Made by a program: the position numbers and the translations under genes. A stretch of 64,000 nucleotides of DNA from SXOA01 sp051004015 (GTDB lineage Bacteria; Planctomycetota; Planctomycetia; Pirellulales; Pirellulaceae). The notes under the pieces were generated by a model. The model was not told the origin of the DNA, made no database searches, and saw only the letters and a program-made list of their open reading frames with translations. The stretch is from NCBI GenBank assembly GCA_051004015.1, contig JBPCKT010000150.1, forward strand, positions 67,715 to 131,714, in the 5' to 3' direction. Of this stretch, positions 23,740 to 32,048 are shown piece by piece; the first letter of the stretch is position 1; each line of letters opens with the position of its first letter.

Positions 23740-25680
23740 TTAGGCGGGGCTCAGCGTCCGCACAGCTCGGCCCAGGGCGGAGACGGTGAACGCCAGCGGA
23801 TAGAGCTTCTCATAATACCACAACTTGGCGAAGTAAAAACCTATCGGAGCCGCATTCCGGTGCCCCCCCCGCTCCACCCGCTGAATGAGCCAAGTCAAGC
23901 CTTTTTCGATGGCGGGCATGAATTCCGGCTCGCTCGCCGCGGCGAGAAGGGCCTCGACGGCGAGGGCGGTTTCTTCGACGGAGGAGGTGAGGGGGCAATT
24001 GGGTGTGGTCTCGCTGGAGCTGCTTGTTACAGCCGCGTGGGGGTCGGTGCTGGGTACTGGGTACTGAGTACTAAGTACTGAGTACTCAGTACTCGGTACT
24101 CCGCTCTTCCCCCACACGCCGCTCCCCCAGCCGCCATCGGGGTTTTGGTGTTGGTGGAGCCAAGCCAAGCCGCGTTTGGCCTCGCTCGATTCCATTAAGC
24201 CGAGATCGCGATAGGCCATGAGAACCTTCGACGTGCCATAGACGGGATTGTCATCCGTCGGATGGTCTTGATTGCCGAACCAAAGAGGTGACCAACAACC
24301 ATCTGAGTGCTGGTTGGTTTTCAAGAACTCCAGTCCACGTCGAAGCATTCGCACGTGGCGATTTTGCTGCGGCGATGATTTGTGCTCAGCGAGTTCGATG
24401 CGCGAGCTATTGTCCGTAAGGGACCAAGCCCGAAAAGATCTGAGCACATGCGCGGTTATGTCAGTCCCACTGCGATCGAACGGTAACCTCCCCCATCCAC
24501 GACAAAACGTCGGCCATCCGCCATCTCCATTTTGCAGGTCTATCAGCCAGATCTTGGCATCCGTCACACGGTGTCCTACTTGGGGAGATCCGTGGTGTGG
24601 AAAGGCTCTTATCATCCATGGAAATTCTGCTCGCAGCGCCAGCAGCGCCCCTGGCGTGTCATCCGCGTCCGGCACCGCGCCACTGAGGTCGCTCCAGCCC
24701 CAGCCGCCGGGGTCGGCGTCGGTGAAGGGGTGGCGGGCGAGGTGCTGGCAGGAGAGGAGCCAGTGGAGGCACTTCGGGCCAAGGAGGGCGGCCACGTCTT
24801 CGCCTCCGCTGGCGAGGGCGTTGATGGAGAGGGTGGTGACCCAGGTGGCCAGGTTGGTGTCGATGGGCCAACTGCCGTCGGGGCGGACGGAACTGACCAG
24901 GAACTTGATTCCCTCGTGGGTCACGGCGTGGTCCTGGCGGCCGGTGGAGGCGAGGCTCATCACCACGAAGCTCGTCAGTGGCACCGCTTCCAGATAGCCG
25001 CCGCTTTCCGGCTGCATCTGGCGGAGAACTTTCAGGCTGCGGCTGATGGAGAGGCTTCTTATGAGTCGCGAAACAGGGTTCCACGGCTTTTGGTGGAAGT
25101 AGCGGCACTGGCCGATGGCAACGAGGGCGGGGATGGCGTAGCTGACCACCGGCATCCGCATGAAGCGGTACCACGACTGCGGCACGCAGGCGAGCTCAAA
25201 CGGCAGCGGCGAGACCTCCTTCCACTCCACCAGCCCCGCCAGGGCCAGGTTCGTCATGATGGGGACGACAAACGTCTTATCCACCCCATACCGCGCCCGC
25301 AGCCCCTTGAGGCGCCCTTTGGCGTCGATGTATTTTTCCGCTCGCTCCAACAGCTCCTTGTGCTTGTCTGCGACTCCAGCTAGATGAATCGCCGCCACCA
25401 CCAGCATCGTAGTCGCGATGTTCGAGTAGCTCTTGTCGGTATCGCCAAAGCCGCCGTCGTCGTTTTGATGGGCGGTGAGCCAGGCGATTCCGCCGGAGAT
25501 GAGAGAGTCAAATTTTGCACCTCCCTGTTTTTGCGTAATCGCCAAAGCACTCACTGCCGTCGCCGTGGAGAGGGCGCTGGTAGAGAGTTCCCCTACCCAA
25601 TGGCCATCCGGCGTCCGCTCCGCCAGCAGGTCGGCTTTGGCGGTTTCGTAGGCGGCTTTAAGACGCTGGAGGTCGATCAT
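23740..25680 (-). CDS. Class II terpene cyclase (squalene-hopene cyclase family)
   Basis: The 646-residue alpha/alpha-barrel protein has the class II catalytic motif DADD (338-341, in VPDADDTPGA), equivalent to DVDD of squalene-hopene cyclase, and several QW motifs: HQNDDGGFGD (71-80), LQNGDGGWPTF, SDGCWSPLWFGNQ and HQNPDGGWGSG. GRLPFDRSGTDITAHVLRS resembles the SHC substrate channel region. It would protonate and cyclise a polyprene, plausibly squalene or the product of the adjacent synthase. Residues about 527-545 (PSTEYSVLSTQYPVPSTD) are encoded by an AGTACT simple repeat, absent from the family. ATGA couples it to the upstream M48-like gene. Confidence 0.87.
   Translation of the reverse strand: MIDLQRLKAAYETAKADLLAERTPDGHWVGELSTSALSTATAVSALAITQKQGGAKFDSLISGGIAWLTAHQNDDGGFGDTDKSYSNIATTMLVVAAIHLAGVADKHKELLERAEKYIDAKGRLKGLRARYGVDKTFVVPIMTNLALAGLVEWKEVSPLPFELACVPQSWYRFMRMPVVSYAIPALVAIGQCRYFHQKPWNPVSRLIRSLSISRSLKVLRQMQPESGGYLEAVPLTSFVVMSLASTGRQDHAVTHEGIKFLVSSVRPDGSWPIDTNLATWVTTLSINALASGGEDVAALLGPKCLHWLLSCQHLARHPFTDADPGGWGWSDLSGAVPDADDTPGALLALRAEFPWMIRAFPHHGSPQVGHRVTDAKIWLIDLQNGDGGWPTFCRGWGRLPFDRSGTDITAHVLRSFRAWSLTDNSSRIELAEHKSSPQQNRHVRMLRRGLEFLKTNQHSDGCWSPLWFGNQDHPTDDNPVYGTSKVLMAYRDLGLMESSEAKRGLAWLHQHQNPDGGWGSGVWGKSGVPSTEYSVLSTQYPVPSTDPHAAVTSSSSETTPNCPLTSSVEETALAVEALLAAASEPEFMPAIEKGLTWLIQRVERGGHRNAAPIGFYFAKLWYYEKLYPLAFTVSALGRAVRTLSPA
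24049..24102. repeat. AGTACTGAGTACT tandem repeat within the cyclase gene
   Basis: Units of GGTACTGAGTACTAAGTACT type recur in tandem, ending CTCAGTACTCGGTACTCC. The unit length keeps the minus-strand cyclase frame open and encodes the Ser/Thr/Tyr/Val/Pro-rich stretch at about residues 527-545. It is palindromic at its AGTACT cores. Confidence 0.85.
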
Positions 25681-28103
25681 GACGCAGCCGGCGCTTCCAG
25701 CGGCTCAAAGCCCCGTTCGGCTTCGACAATCTCGGCAATCTCGCAGAGGCGGCCGACGGACCGGTGGTAGAGGTTGGCCAGGCTGGTAAGGAGCTGCCCC
25801 GCGCCGTTATAGATGGCGCCCAGGTCCTCGGAATTCGGCGGATAGGGGAGAACATACCGTCCCACGGTGATTTGCCCGTCGGCATGATCGAACGGATATA
25901 CCATCCGGTCGCACTGGGAGCGGACGCCCACAAGCGGCGGATGGATGCGTTTCATCAGGTCCAGGATTTCGCCAATCAGGGTCTGGTTCTTCTCGTTGCC
26001 GTCGATGTTCTCCAGCAAGAGCCCGAGCGACGCGTTCATGTTTCGCAGTTCCAAGAGCGTGGCCGTGTTCGTGATGATCAGAGAGACCACGGCCATCAGC
26101 CTCTGGGCCTCTCGCTGCAACTCCGCGGCGTTTTCAATTTCCCCGGCAACATAATGGTTATGCAGCAGCGTCAGTGCCGCATATAATCGTTGCCCGGCGG
26201 CATCCTCAAACGGTTCCATCTGAGCGGAGAGCCGGGACTGCTCGACGTAGGCCCGGTCGCGCTGATGTTCCGCCTCGCCACGAGAGTTGAAGGAGGTTTT
26301 GAACTGGCCGGGCTTGGGCCAGAGCGACGCGGAGAACACGGCCCGGGCCTGCCGGGCTTCCAAGGCGCGCGTATCTGCCTCGTCGAAAACGGCCAGGGAC
26401 TGGCGATAAGGCTCGATGCCGGCCTGCATATATTCCCGTGCCTTGGTGAGTGCCCCCTGCACCTGCGCCGGATCCTGGGGTTCCGCTAACCAGGTGGAGG
26501 GGAGCCGCAAGGGGCGGAGAATGTTGAACGCGCCGAGGAAGAAGCGGTTCTGGGCCTCGTGCGAAACCTTCTCGCGCTCCTGACGGACCAACAGCGAATC
26601 GATGGGGTGCAGGGAAGAGGGTTTGATGTCAGGGCCGAGAACGTCGCAGTACAAGTCCCAACTGACGTTCTTCGCGCAGGCGTCAAAATCCTGAAAAAGA
26701 ACCGTGGCGGGCAGATTGCTGTGAAAGACACCGGGGGTCTGCTCCGCCTTGGCACTGGCAATCCGCTCGCTGTCGGCGGGATGGTCGTCAAAGAGGCCGG
26801 TCTTGGACTCGGTGATGACCAGGTCCAGCTTCTGTCGCAATTCCGGCGGGAACTGGTCGATGTTGACCAGGATCAGGCGCGGGAGATTATCGACCAGCCT
26901 CCCTTCTTGACAAAAGTTGGAGAGATCCCCCTGGGCTCCCTGCCAGCCGACGTGGAGCAGCATCAGACGGCGGCAGGTGGCTTCGAAGGTTTCGCTGCCG
27001 GCGACGCGGGCCTCGTAACGGTCGGCGTCGAACTCCATCTGCCGGAGCATGAAGCCGGCGATGAGATGGCCCAAGAGCATCAGCACCCAGAGGATTCCGC
27101 GGGTGACCCAGACGAAGAATCTGGCCAGGTAAAGAATCCAGGAAATGCGGATGTCCAAATCGTCGGTGCTGGTCTCCAGCCATTCGTCCCAACTATCGCG
27201 CTCGTAAACGACCCGCGTGAACCAGAAGTTCACGCTGCGGATCACATACGTCAGTCTCATGCCGGCTCCCTGGCTGAAGTGGCCGAACTCGTGGGCCAGA
27301 ACGCCGGCGAACTGTTGCAGCGTCATGCCGGCGGCCAGCGGCATTCCGACGGTGAGGACCAGGTCGCGCGAAGCGATGCTCAGCCAGCCGCGGCGAAAAT
27401 GAGCGGAGGCGTTCACCTGGCAATCGATGTCGATGCGGCTGGGCATAGGGGCGCGGACCGTGGCGCAGATCCGCTCCACGAATTCGAAGAGGAGCGGGTC
27501 GCTGCGGGGCGTGAGGCTGCGAGTGCGGCCGGAGTCTGATCGGCCGGCAAACAGAGGCTTGATCATGAAGAAAATCATGATGGCCCCTATTACCAAAGGA
27601 GCGAGATAAACCAGGAAGGCAAAGATGGCGGCCCGGCCGCGAACGTGCTCGAACATCACGTAGCTGTGCGTGAGGTGCCAGTAGACACCGAAGATGGCCA
27701 GCCCAATCAGCGAGACGTAGATGAGCGGCAGCAGGACCATGAAGAGGGCAGTGAGCGCGATTCCCAGGCGGTAGGAAGAGGAAACCGCGATGCGCTGGAT
27801 TTCTCCCCGGAAGCCGGCGAGGACCTGCTGGCGAATTTGGACGGGGGATGGGCCAGCGGGTCTGGGGCGAGGCTTCATTTCCTCCGCTGCGGCCATGAGG
27901 TCGATGGGACCGTTGAGGGGGAGTGCAGATTGAACGGCTGCCGCGGTCGGAGATGACAATCCGGCGTGGCGTTCCAGAGTAGTTTCGCCTTGCGGAACAA
28001 CCAGCAGGCCCTGGCAATGGGGGCATTTTCCCCGTTTGCCGGCCATTTCATTCTTCACCCTCAATGCGACATTGCACTGCGGACAATTCACTGAAATTGC
28101 CAC
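25677..28103 (-). CDS. Zinc-ribbon M48-family membrane peptidase
   Basis: This 808-residue protein starts with a zinc ribbon (Cys8, Cys11, Cys28, Cys31 in CPQCNVALRV and KCPHCQG), followed by two membrane helices (about 95-125 and 150-175), an M48 peptidase domain with LAHEFGHFSQGAG (zinc ligands His-Glu-x-x-His near 268-275) and the downstream EFDADRYEA (third ligand Glu), then more helices and a long C-terminal region (500-808) of unknown function. M48 enzymes handle membrane protein quality control or prenylated substrates. It precedes the terpene cyclase with an ATGA overlap. The catalytic residues are complete. Confidence 0.83.
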   Translation of the reverse strand: MAISVNCPQCNVALRVKNEMAGKRGKCPHCQGLLVVPQGETTLERHAGLSSPTAAAVQSALPLNGPIDLMAAAEEMKPRPRPAGPSPVQIRQQVLAGFRGEIQRIAVSSSYRLGIALTALFMVLLPLIYVSLIGLAIFGVYWHLTHSYVMFEHVRGRAAIFAFLVYLAPLVIGAIMIFFMIKPLFAGRSDSGRTRSLTPRSDPLLFEFVERICATVRAPMPSRIDIDCQVNASAHFRRGWLSIASRDLVLTVGMPLAAGMTLQQFAGVLAHEFGHFSQGAGMRLTYVIRSVNFWFTRVVYERDSWDEWLETSTDDLDIRISWILYLARFFVWVTRGILWVLMLLGHLIAGFMLRQMEFDADRYEARVAGSETFEATCRRLMLLHVGWQGAQGDLSNFCQEGRLVDNLPRLILVNIDQFPPELRQKLDLVITESKTGLFDDHPADSERIASAKAEQTPGVFHSNLPATVLFQDFDACAKNVSWDLYCDVLGPDIKPSSLHPIDSLLVRQEREKVSHEAQNRFFLGAFNILRPLRLPSTWLAEPQDPAQVQGALTKAREYMQAGIEPYRQSLAVFDEADTRALEARQARAVFSASLWPKPGQFKTSFNSRGEAEHQRDRAYVEQSRLSAQMEPFEDAAGQRLYAALTLLHNHYVAGEIENAAELQREAQRLMAVVSLIITNTATLLELRNMNASLGLLLENIDGNEKNQTLIGEILDLMKRIHPPLVGVRSQCDRMVYPFDHADGQITVGRYVLPYPPNSEDLGAIYNGAGQLLTSLANLYHRSVGRLCEIAEIVEAERGFEPLEAPAAS

Positions 28104-28141
28104 GGCCTAACTCTCCTGTATTGAAGAGGATGACGGTCAGT

Positions 28142-29530
28142 TTACACAACTGGATGCAAGAAGCGACGCTCTAGGGGTGGGCCGAGTTCGACAAGGTAAT
28201 AATCCCAGGTGACATCTTTGGCGAGCGAGTCGAAGTCGTCGAAAAGAACCGTGGCGGGGAGGGGGCAAGTGTAGATGCCGGGGGCTGCGGCGGAGTGTGC
28301 GGCGGCGAGGCGGTCTTTCTCCGCGGGGATGAGGGCGAAGTCGGCGGTTTCCGTCGTGTCGGCTTGAATCGCCAGCCCCGCGCGGAAGTCTTCGGGAACC
28401 TGGGAGATGGCGCTCTCCAGTTGCCGCGGCAGGTTGTCGGGAAGCTGGCTCTCCTTGTGCTGGAAGACGAGGTCGGCTTGCACTTGCTGCCAGGCGAAGT
28501 CCATGACCCGCAAGGCGCGGAAGGTGGCCTCAAAAGGCTTACTACCGATGAGGCGGATCTGGCAAAGGTCGGCGTCGTACTCGGTCTTCTGGAGCAGAAG
28601 GCCGGAGAACATCCGGGACAAATACATCAGCGGCCAGAGCAAGACTTTTACGAGCATGAAGAGCGCGCGAACCGGCCAAAGCAGCTTGCCTAGCCACGAG
28701 CGGCGGCTGGTGGTGGCGGCATACACGGCTTCGTCCCAGGCATCACGCTCTTTCACCGCCCGAAAAAAGAAAGTGCTGATACCCCGAACAAAGCCGGCGG
28801 TTCCAGCCGCTGTGCCGTGGACGTGCCGGCCGCATTCATGGGCAATCATCCCGGCGAGCTGCTCTGCGGTGACGCTGGCCACGAGCGGCAGGCCGATGAG
28901 CAGGCGCGACTTCGAGCCGTAGAGAGCTGTGTTGCCATCGACGGCGATTTGCTGGGGAGCGCCCGCGCCGATGGCGGCGGCGACTCTATCCACAAATTCG
29001 TACAACAGCGGCGCTCTGTCCCGCGCCAGAGATTTGGCTTTACCTTTCGTTGGGCGGGGAGCGACCAGAGGCTTGAGGAGCGAGACCGCAAGGACGAGTC
29101 CGATTGCAATCGGACCATAGAACAGCATCTCGCGGCCAAGGCCGGCCGCGTTCCCGAGCAGCGACGGGGCATACAAATACCAGCCGATTGCGCCGCCGCC
29201 CAACAGCAGGATGAAAACAACGTAAAGCACTGGCAACAGGCAAATCGCCATCGCCGCGAGCATCATCCTCAGCCGAAAGGAAACCGGCGATTGCAGTTTT
29301 TCGATGCTCCCTGTGAGTGGCACCAATACACTTGCCCGCCGCTCCTCGGGCGAGGCGGGAACCTCTGCCTTCGTTACCAAGACCACAGCGGTCGGTTTGG
29401 CGGCAGCCCGCTCCCCAGCCGGTATCTGCACGGCCGCCTGGCACTTGGGGCATTTGCCGCGCCTCCCCGCCAGCTCCTCGTTGACCTTGAGCGTGGTGCC
29501 GCACTGGGGACAGGTGAAGGAAATGGGCAA
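28142..29530 (-). CDS. Truncated M48-like paralogue with a degenerate zinc site
   Basis: The 462-residue protein mirrors the first 500 residues of its downstream neighbour: zinc ribbon (CPQCGTTLKV, KCPKCQA), PLTGSIEKLQSPVSFR, two membrane helices, a peptidase-like region and a closing LHPVV aligning with LHPID. The HExxH site reads HECGRH (about 230-235): the second His ligand is Arg, with a His one position later. The third-ligand motif survives as EYDADLCQ. The roughly 300-residue C-terminal region is missing. It is probably not a working protease, perhaps a regulatory or binding partner; the 38-bp gap to the intact copy suggests co-transcription. Confidence 0.8.
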   Translation of the reverse strand: MPISFTCPQCGTTLKVNEELAGRRGKCPKCQAAVQIPAGERAAAKPTAVVLVTKAEVPASPEERRASVLVPLTGSIEKLQSPVSFRLRMMLAAMAICLLPVLYVVFILLLGGGAIGWYLYAPSLLGNAAGLGREMLFYGPIAIGLVLAVSLLKPLVAPRPTKGKAKSLARDRAPLLYEFVDRVAAAIGAGAPQQIAVDGNTALYGSKSRLLIGLPLVASVTAEQLAGMIAHECGRHVHGTAAGTAGFVRGISTFFFRAVKERDAWDEAVYAATTSRRSWLGKLLWPVRALFMLVKVLLWPLMYLSRMFSGLLLQKTEYDADLCQIRLIGSKPFEATFRALRVMDFAWQQVQADLVFQHKESQLPDNLPRQLESAISQVPEDFRAGLAIQADTTETADFALIPAEKDRLAAAHSAAAPGIYTCPLPATVLFDDFDSLAKDVTWDYYLVELGPPLERRFLHPVV

Positions 29531-29644
29531 GGAAAACTCCCCGTAGACCGAAGATGTGGAGCACCGGGCTGCAGTATAGTCGGTTTAAATCGTCTTCGTT
29601 GGGCGCGGCCGGAAACGGAAGAGTATTAAGATTAAGAACCGAAG

Positions 29645-30142
29645 CTACTTCCCTTCCGCCTTCCTCTTCCGCAGCTCAGTCTCTCCCTGGCAGCATTCGC
29701 ACTGCTTGAGCTCGTACATGGCGATGGCGCAGACGCTGCACCAGTAGTCGATCTCGAAGCGGCCGTCTTTGGCTACTTCGTATACGCCGATGACTTGCGC
29801 CGCGGGGGAATCCTGATATCGGCGGACCAGCAGCTCCACCTTGATGTCCCGCAGCCGCTTGTCCACGCGGAAGGCCCGGCCGCGAACATCTTCCACCAGC
29901 GGATGCAGCTTGCCCGCATCATCCTGCAAGGCCAGCGCGGCCTCTTTCGCCTCCGTGACCGACTTTACGCCATACTTCTTTTCCAGCGCCTCCGCCAGGA
30001 ACACCACCCGGCCGCGAAGCGTCTCGGTCGTGAACTTGGGAGCGGCCGCCTTCTCTTCGGCGAGCGACGACGAGCCAAGAAACGCGACCGCGAGGCAGCA
30101 AACCCAATCCGCTTTCCGCTTTCCGCTCTCCGCTTTTGTCAT
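29645..30142 (-). CDS. Secreted Cys-rich protein, unknown function
   Basis: The 165-residue product starts at ATG 30142 (MTKAESGKRKADW), followed by a signal peptide (VCCLAVAFLGSSSLAEE); the frame extends to 30241 without support. The mature part is charged and helical and ends with IDYWCSVCAIAMYELKQCECC, a Cys cluster that could bind metal. No family was recognised. The 5' codons contain the simple repeat seen as GCGGAAAGCGGA. It overlaps no neighbour and lies 10 bases after the stop of the upstream secreted-protein gene, so the two are probably an operon. Confidence 0.6.
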   Translation of the reverse strand: MTKAESGKRKADWVCCLAVAFLGSSSLAEEKAAAPKFTTETLRGRVVFLAEALEKKYGVKSVTEAKEAALALQDDAGKLHPLVEDVRGRAFRVDKRLRDIKVELLVRRYQDSPAAQVIGVYEVAKDGRFEIDYWCSVCAIAMYELKQCECCQGETELRKRKAEGK

Positions 30143-30152
30143 TTCCGCACCC

Positions 30153-30821
30153 TCACTCTCCCGCGTGTCCCACAAACACCGCTTCCACCCCCTGGTCAGC
30201 CGTCTTGTCGCCCGATTTCGTCTTGCCGGTGAACCGGACAATCCACCAATCCTTGTCCTCCTGATGGCGAATGGTCAGCGGCTCCTGGTCGCTGAGCCGT
30301 TGGAGCGAGAGGATGGCGGGGTGGCTGGCGCCGGTGGTCTGGGCACTGGCTTTGGAGAGGGCCTTGAAGTCGGCGATGATGTCCGGCGATTTGTCCTTGT
30401 CCGCCGGCGTCAGCAGCAGAAAGTCCCGCGTCGGGCTGGTCCCCACATGGGCCCCATCCACCGGCTGCTGACCGTAACGGAGCGTGTAGAGGCCGGCGGG
30501 AATGTCCTGCTCGCGGAAGTCGCTCCCTTTGCGAGGATAACGGGCCACTCCCATCACCTGACCGGGCTGAAACGGATACAAAACTTCGCCGCCGACTTTG
30601 GCTTCTTTGATAGGCCACTCCTTGCAGAGCCACACCTCGCACACTACTCGCGACTCTCCGCGAATGACCTTGAAGCCCGTCGGGCTAAGCAGCGCGGCAA
30701 TTTCAGGGGCAATTCCTTCCTTCGGCGCGGGCTCTTCGACCTTTTCGACTTTGTGGTCGGCGGCCAGGAGCGGCAGGGAGAGCGAAATGGCAATCAAGGC
30801 AAAGAATGCGGTTCGGAGCAT
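30153..30821 (-). CDS. Secreted protein, unknown function
   Basis: The 222-residue protein has a clear signal peptide (MLRTAFFALIAISLSLPLLAAD) and a beta-rich mature part, with VVCEVWLCKEW, VLYPFQPGQVMGVARYPRKGSDF, QDIPAGLYTLRYGQQPVDGAHVG and DWWIVRFTGKT. The layout recalls the IPAG.YT-type sandwich of DUF2911-like proteins, but this is only an impression. It is followed at 10 bases by a second secreted protein on the same strand. It is probably exported to the periplasm. Confidence 0.6.
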   Translation of the reverse strand: MLRTAFFALIAISLSLPLLAADHKVEKVEEPAPKEGIAPEIAALLSPTGFKVIRGESRVVCEVWLCKEWPIKEAKVGGEVLYPFQPGQVMGVARYPRKGSDFREQDIPAGLYTLRYGQQPVDGAHVGTSPTRDFLLLTPADKDKSPDIIADFKALSKASAQTTGASHPAILSLQRLSDQEPLTIRHQEDKDWWIVRFTGKTKSGDKTADQGVEAVFVGHAGE

Positions 30822-30896
30822 GGGAATCTCACATCGGCGGGCGGGAGCAAGGTGGGACGCCGTATTATAGCAGCCTGACGCATCATTGGCTCCAGG

Positions 30897-31403
30897 TCAC
30901 ATCTTTCGCGAATCATATGCCCAGTGCAGAACCGCCTGTCGCTGGCGGGGGCGGCAAGTCAGATCGCCGCGGCGGCAGTTTTGTTTGATCTGCGCGATGT
31001 GCCGGCGAATGGCCCGCCATCGTTTAATCTGCCGCTCGTCGTCTTCGCACCGCCGTCCGAAATAGTAGCGGCAATACCACTGGAACCAGCCGCGTGGGTC
31101 CTCGTGATAAATCCATCCCTTTTCCCGCCAGACGGCAAGAGGCTGCGAAGCATTCACGCCGAAAAAATTGAGCTTGGCATCGTGCTTCTGGGCGCAGAGC
31201 TTCGCGTTTTCGAACCAATCTGGCGGAAACTCCCCCCGGCAATCGGTCATGTACTTGCCGCCGAACACTCCCAATTCCAGCATCTCCTTCGGCGTAAACT
31301 CGGGGCGAAAATCTGGATGCGAGCAGTGTCCTATCGGCTCCGTCAACTTGTAGACGTAGCTCTGCTGCATGAGGTCGTTGACTTGGATAGGACGGGGCTT
31401 CAT
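30897..31403 (-). CDS. Conserved Trp/Tyr-rich hypothetical protein
   Basis: The 168-residue soluble protein is rich in aromatic and Arg residues. Visible blocks are LTEPIGHCSHPDFRPEFTPKEMLELGVFGGKYMTDC, then WFENAKL, NFFGVNASQPLAVWREKGWIYHEDPRGWFQWYCRYYFGRR and a basic tail RQIKRWRAIRRHI. These dense aromatic motifs look like a conserved family found in many organisms, but no activity can be named. There is no signal peptide or membrane segment. It is transcribed alone, with 75 bases to the secreted-protein pair and 66 to the next upstream gene. Confidence 0.6.
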   Translation of the reverse strand: MKPRPIQVNDLMQQSYVYKLTEPIGHCSHPDFRPEFTPKEMLELGVFGGKYMTDCRGEFPPDWFENAKLCAQKHDAKLNFFGVNASQPLAVWREKGWIYHEDPRGWFQWYCRYYFGRRCEDDERQIKRWRAIRRHIAQIKQNCRRGDLTCRPRQRQAVLHWAYDSRKM

Positions 31404-31469
31404 GTCCTAAGACTAGGCCGTCACTTCGTGACGTGCCAGGAGTCAAAATAGCCAAACGCCGAGATGTTT

Positions 31470-32006
31470 CTAAGGAAGCGGCTGGTACGTCGAGTGTTTC
31501 CAAATGCCGGAATTCTGGTTGACGTACAGAAATATCGCATAGGAATCCGTCCACGCTTTGAATTCCGTGTAAGGACCAAGCAACCTTCCCGTTTTACAGA
31601 ATTGGCGGCCATATTTGATCAAATAACGGGCCAGCCACTCCGTGTCGGTATCTGAAATTGCCTTTGGCGTAACCAGCATCTCGAATGCTCGCACAAAGTC
31701 AGTTGCCCAGGCTTTGACTTCGCCTTCGCTTGCATTGAGATAGCGACGAGCATGCGCGGCAATCTCAAGAGTTTCGTCCGTCCGATGTCGCAATTGCAAC
31801 TTGCCGAAGTCCTCAAGAATACCGAGCGAATAGCCACCCTTGGGGCAACTCGGGTCCGAGGCGAACTCCAAAAGTAACGGCACATATTTCGTGTCGTGTA
31901 GTATCAAGTCCTCGTCTTGCTCGATAAACACCAAGTCATCGTTGTAAGCCCAACGACGTACCGTTTCCGGTGAGGGGTCAGCGTCATCTAGGACATTTTC
32001 GGACAT
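31470..32006 (-). CDS. Hypothetical acidic protein
   Basis: The 178-residue protein is acidic and soluble, beginning MSENVLDDADPSPETVRRWAYND, without recognised motifs. Base composition is visibly richer in A+T than the flanking genes, which may indicate transfer. The arrangement (about 40 bases downstream of ftsK, same strand) could put it in a transcript with ftsK. Immunity-type proteins of similar size and composition exist, but no toxin gene is present to support that reading. Confidence 0.5.
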   Translation of the reverse strand: MSENVLDDADPSPETVRRWAYNDDLVFIEQDEDLILHDTKYVPLLLEFASDPSCPKGGYSLGILEDFGKLQLRHRTDETLEIAAHARRYLNASEGEVKAWATDFVRAFEMLVTPKAISDTDTEWLARYLIKYGRQFCKTGRLLGPYTEFKAWTDSYAIFLYVNQNSGIWKHSTYQPLP

Positions 32007-32048
32007 GTGCCTATCTTAGCAATCGCGGCTCTAAGGATATTCATCACG

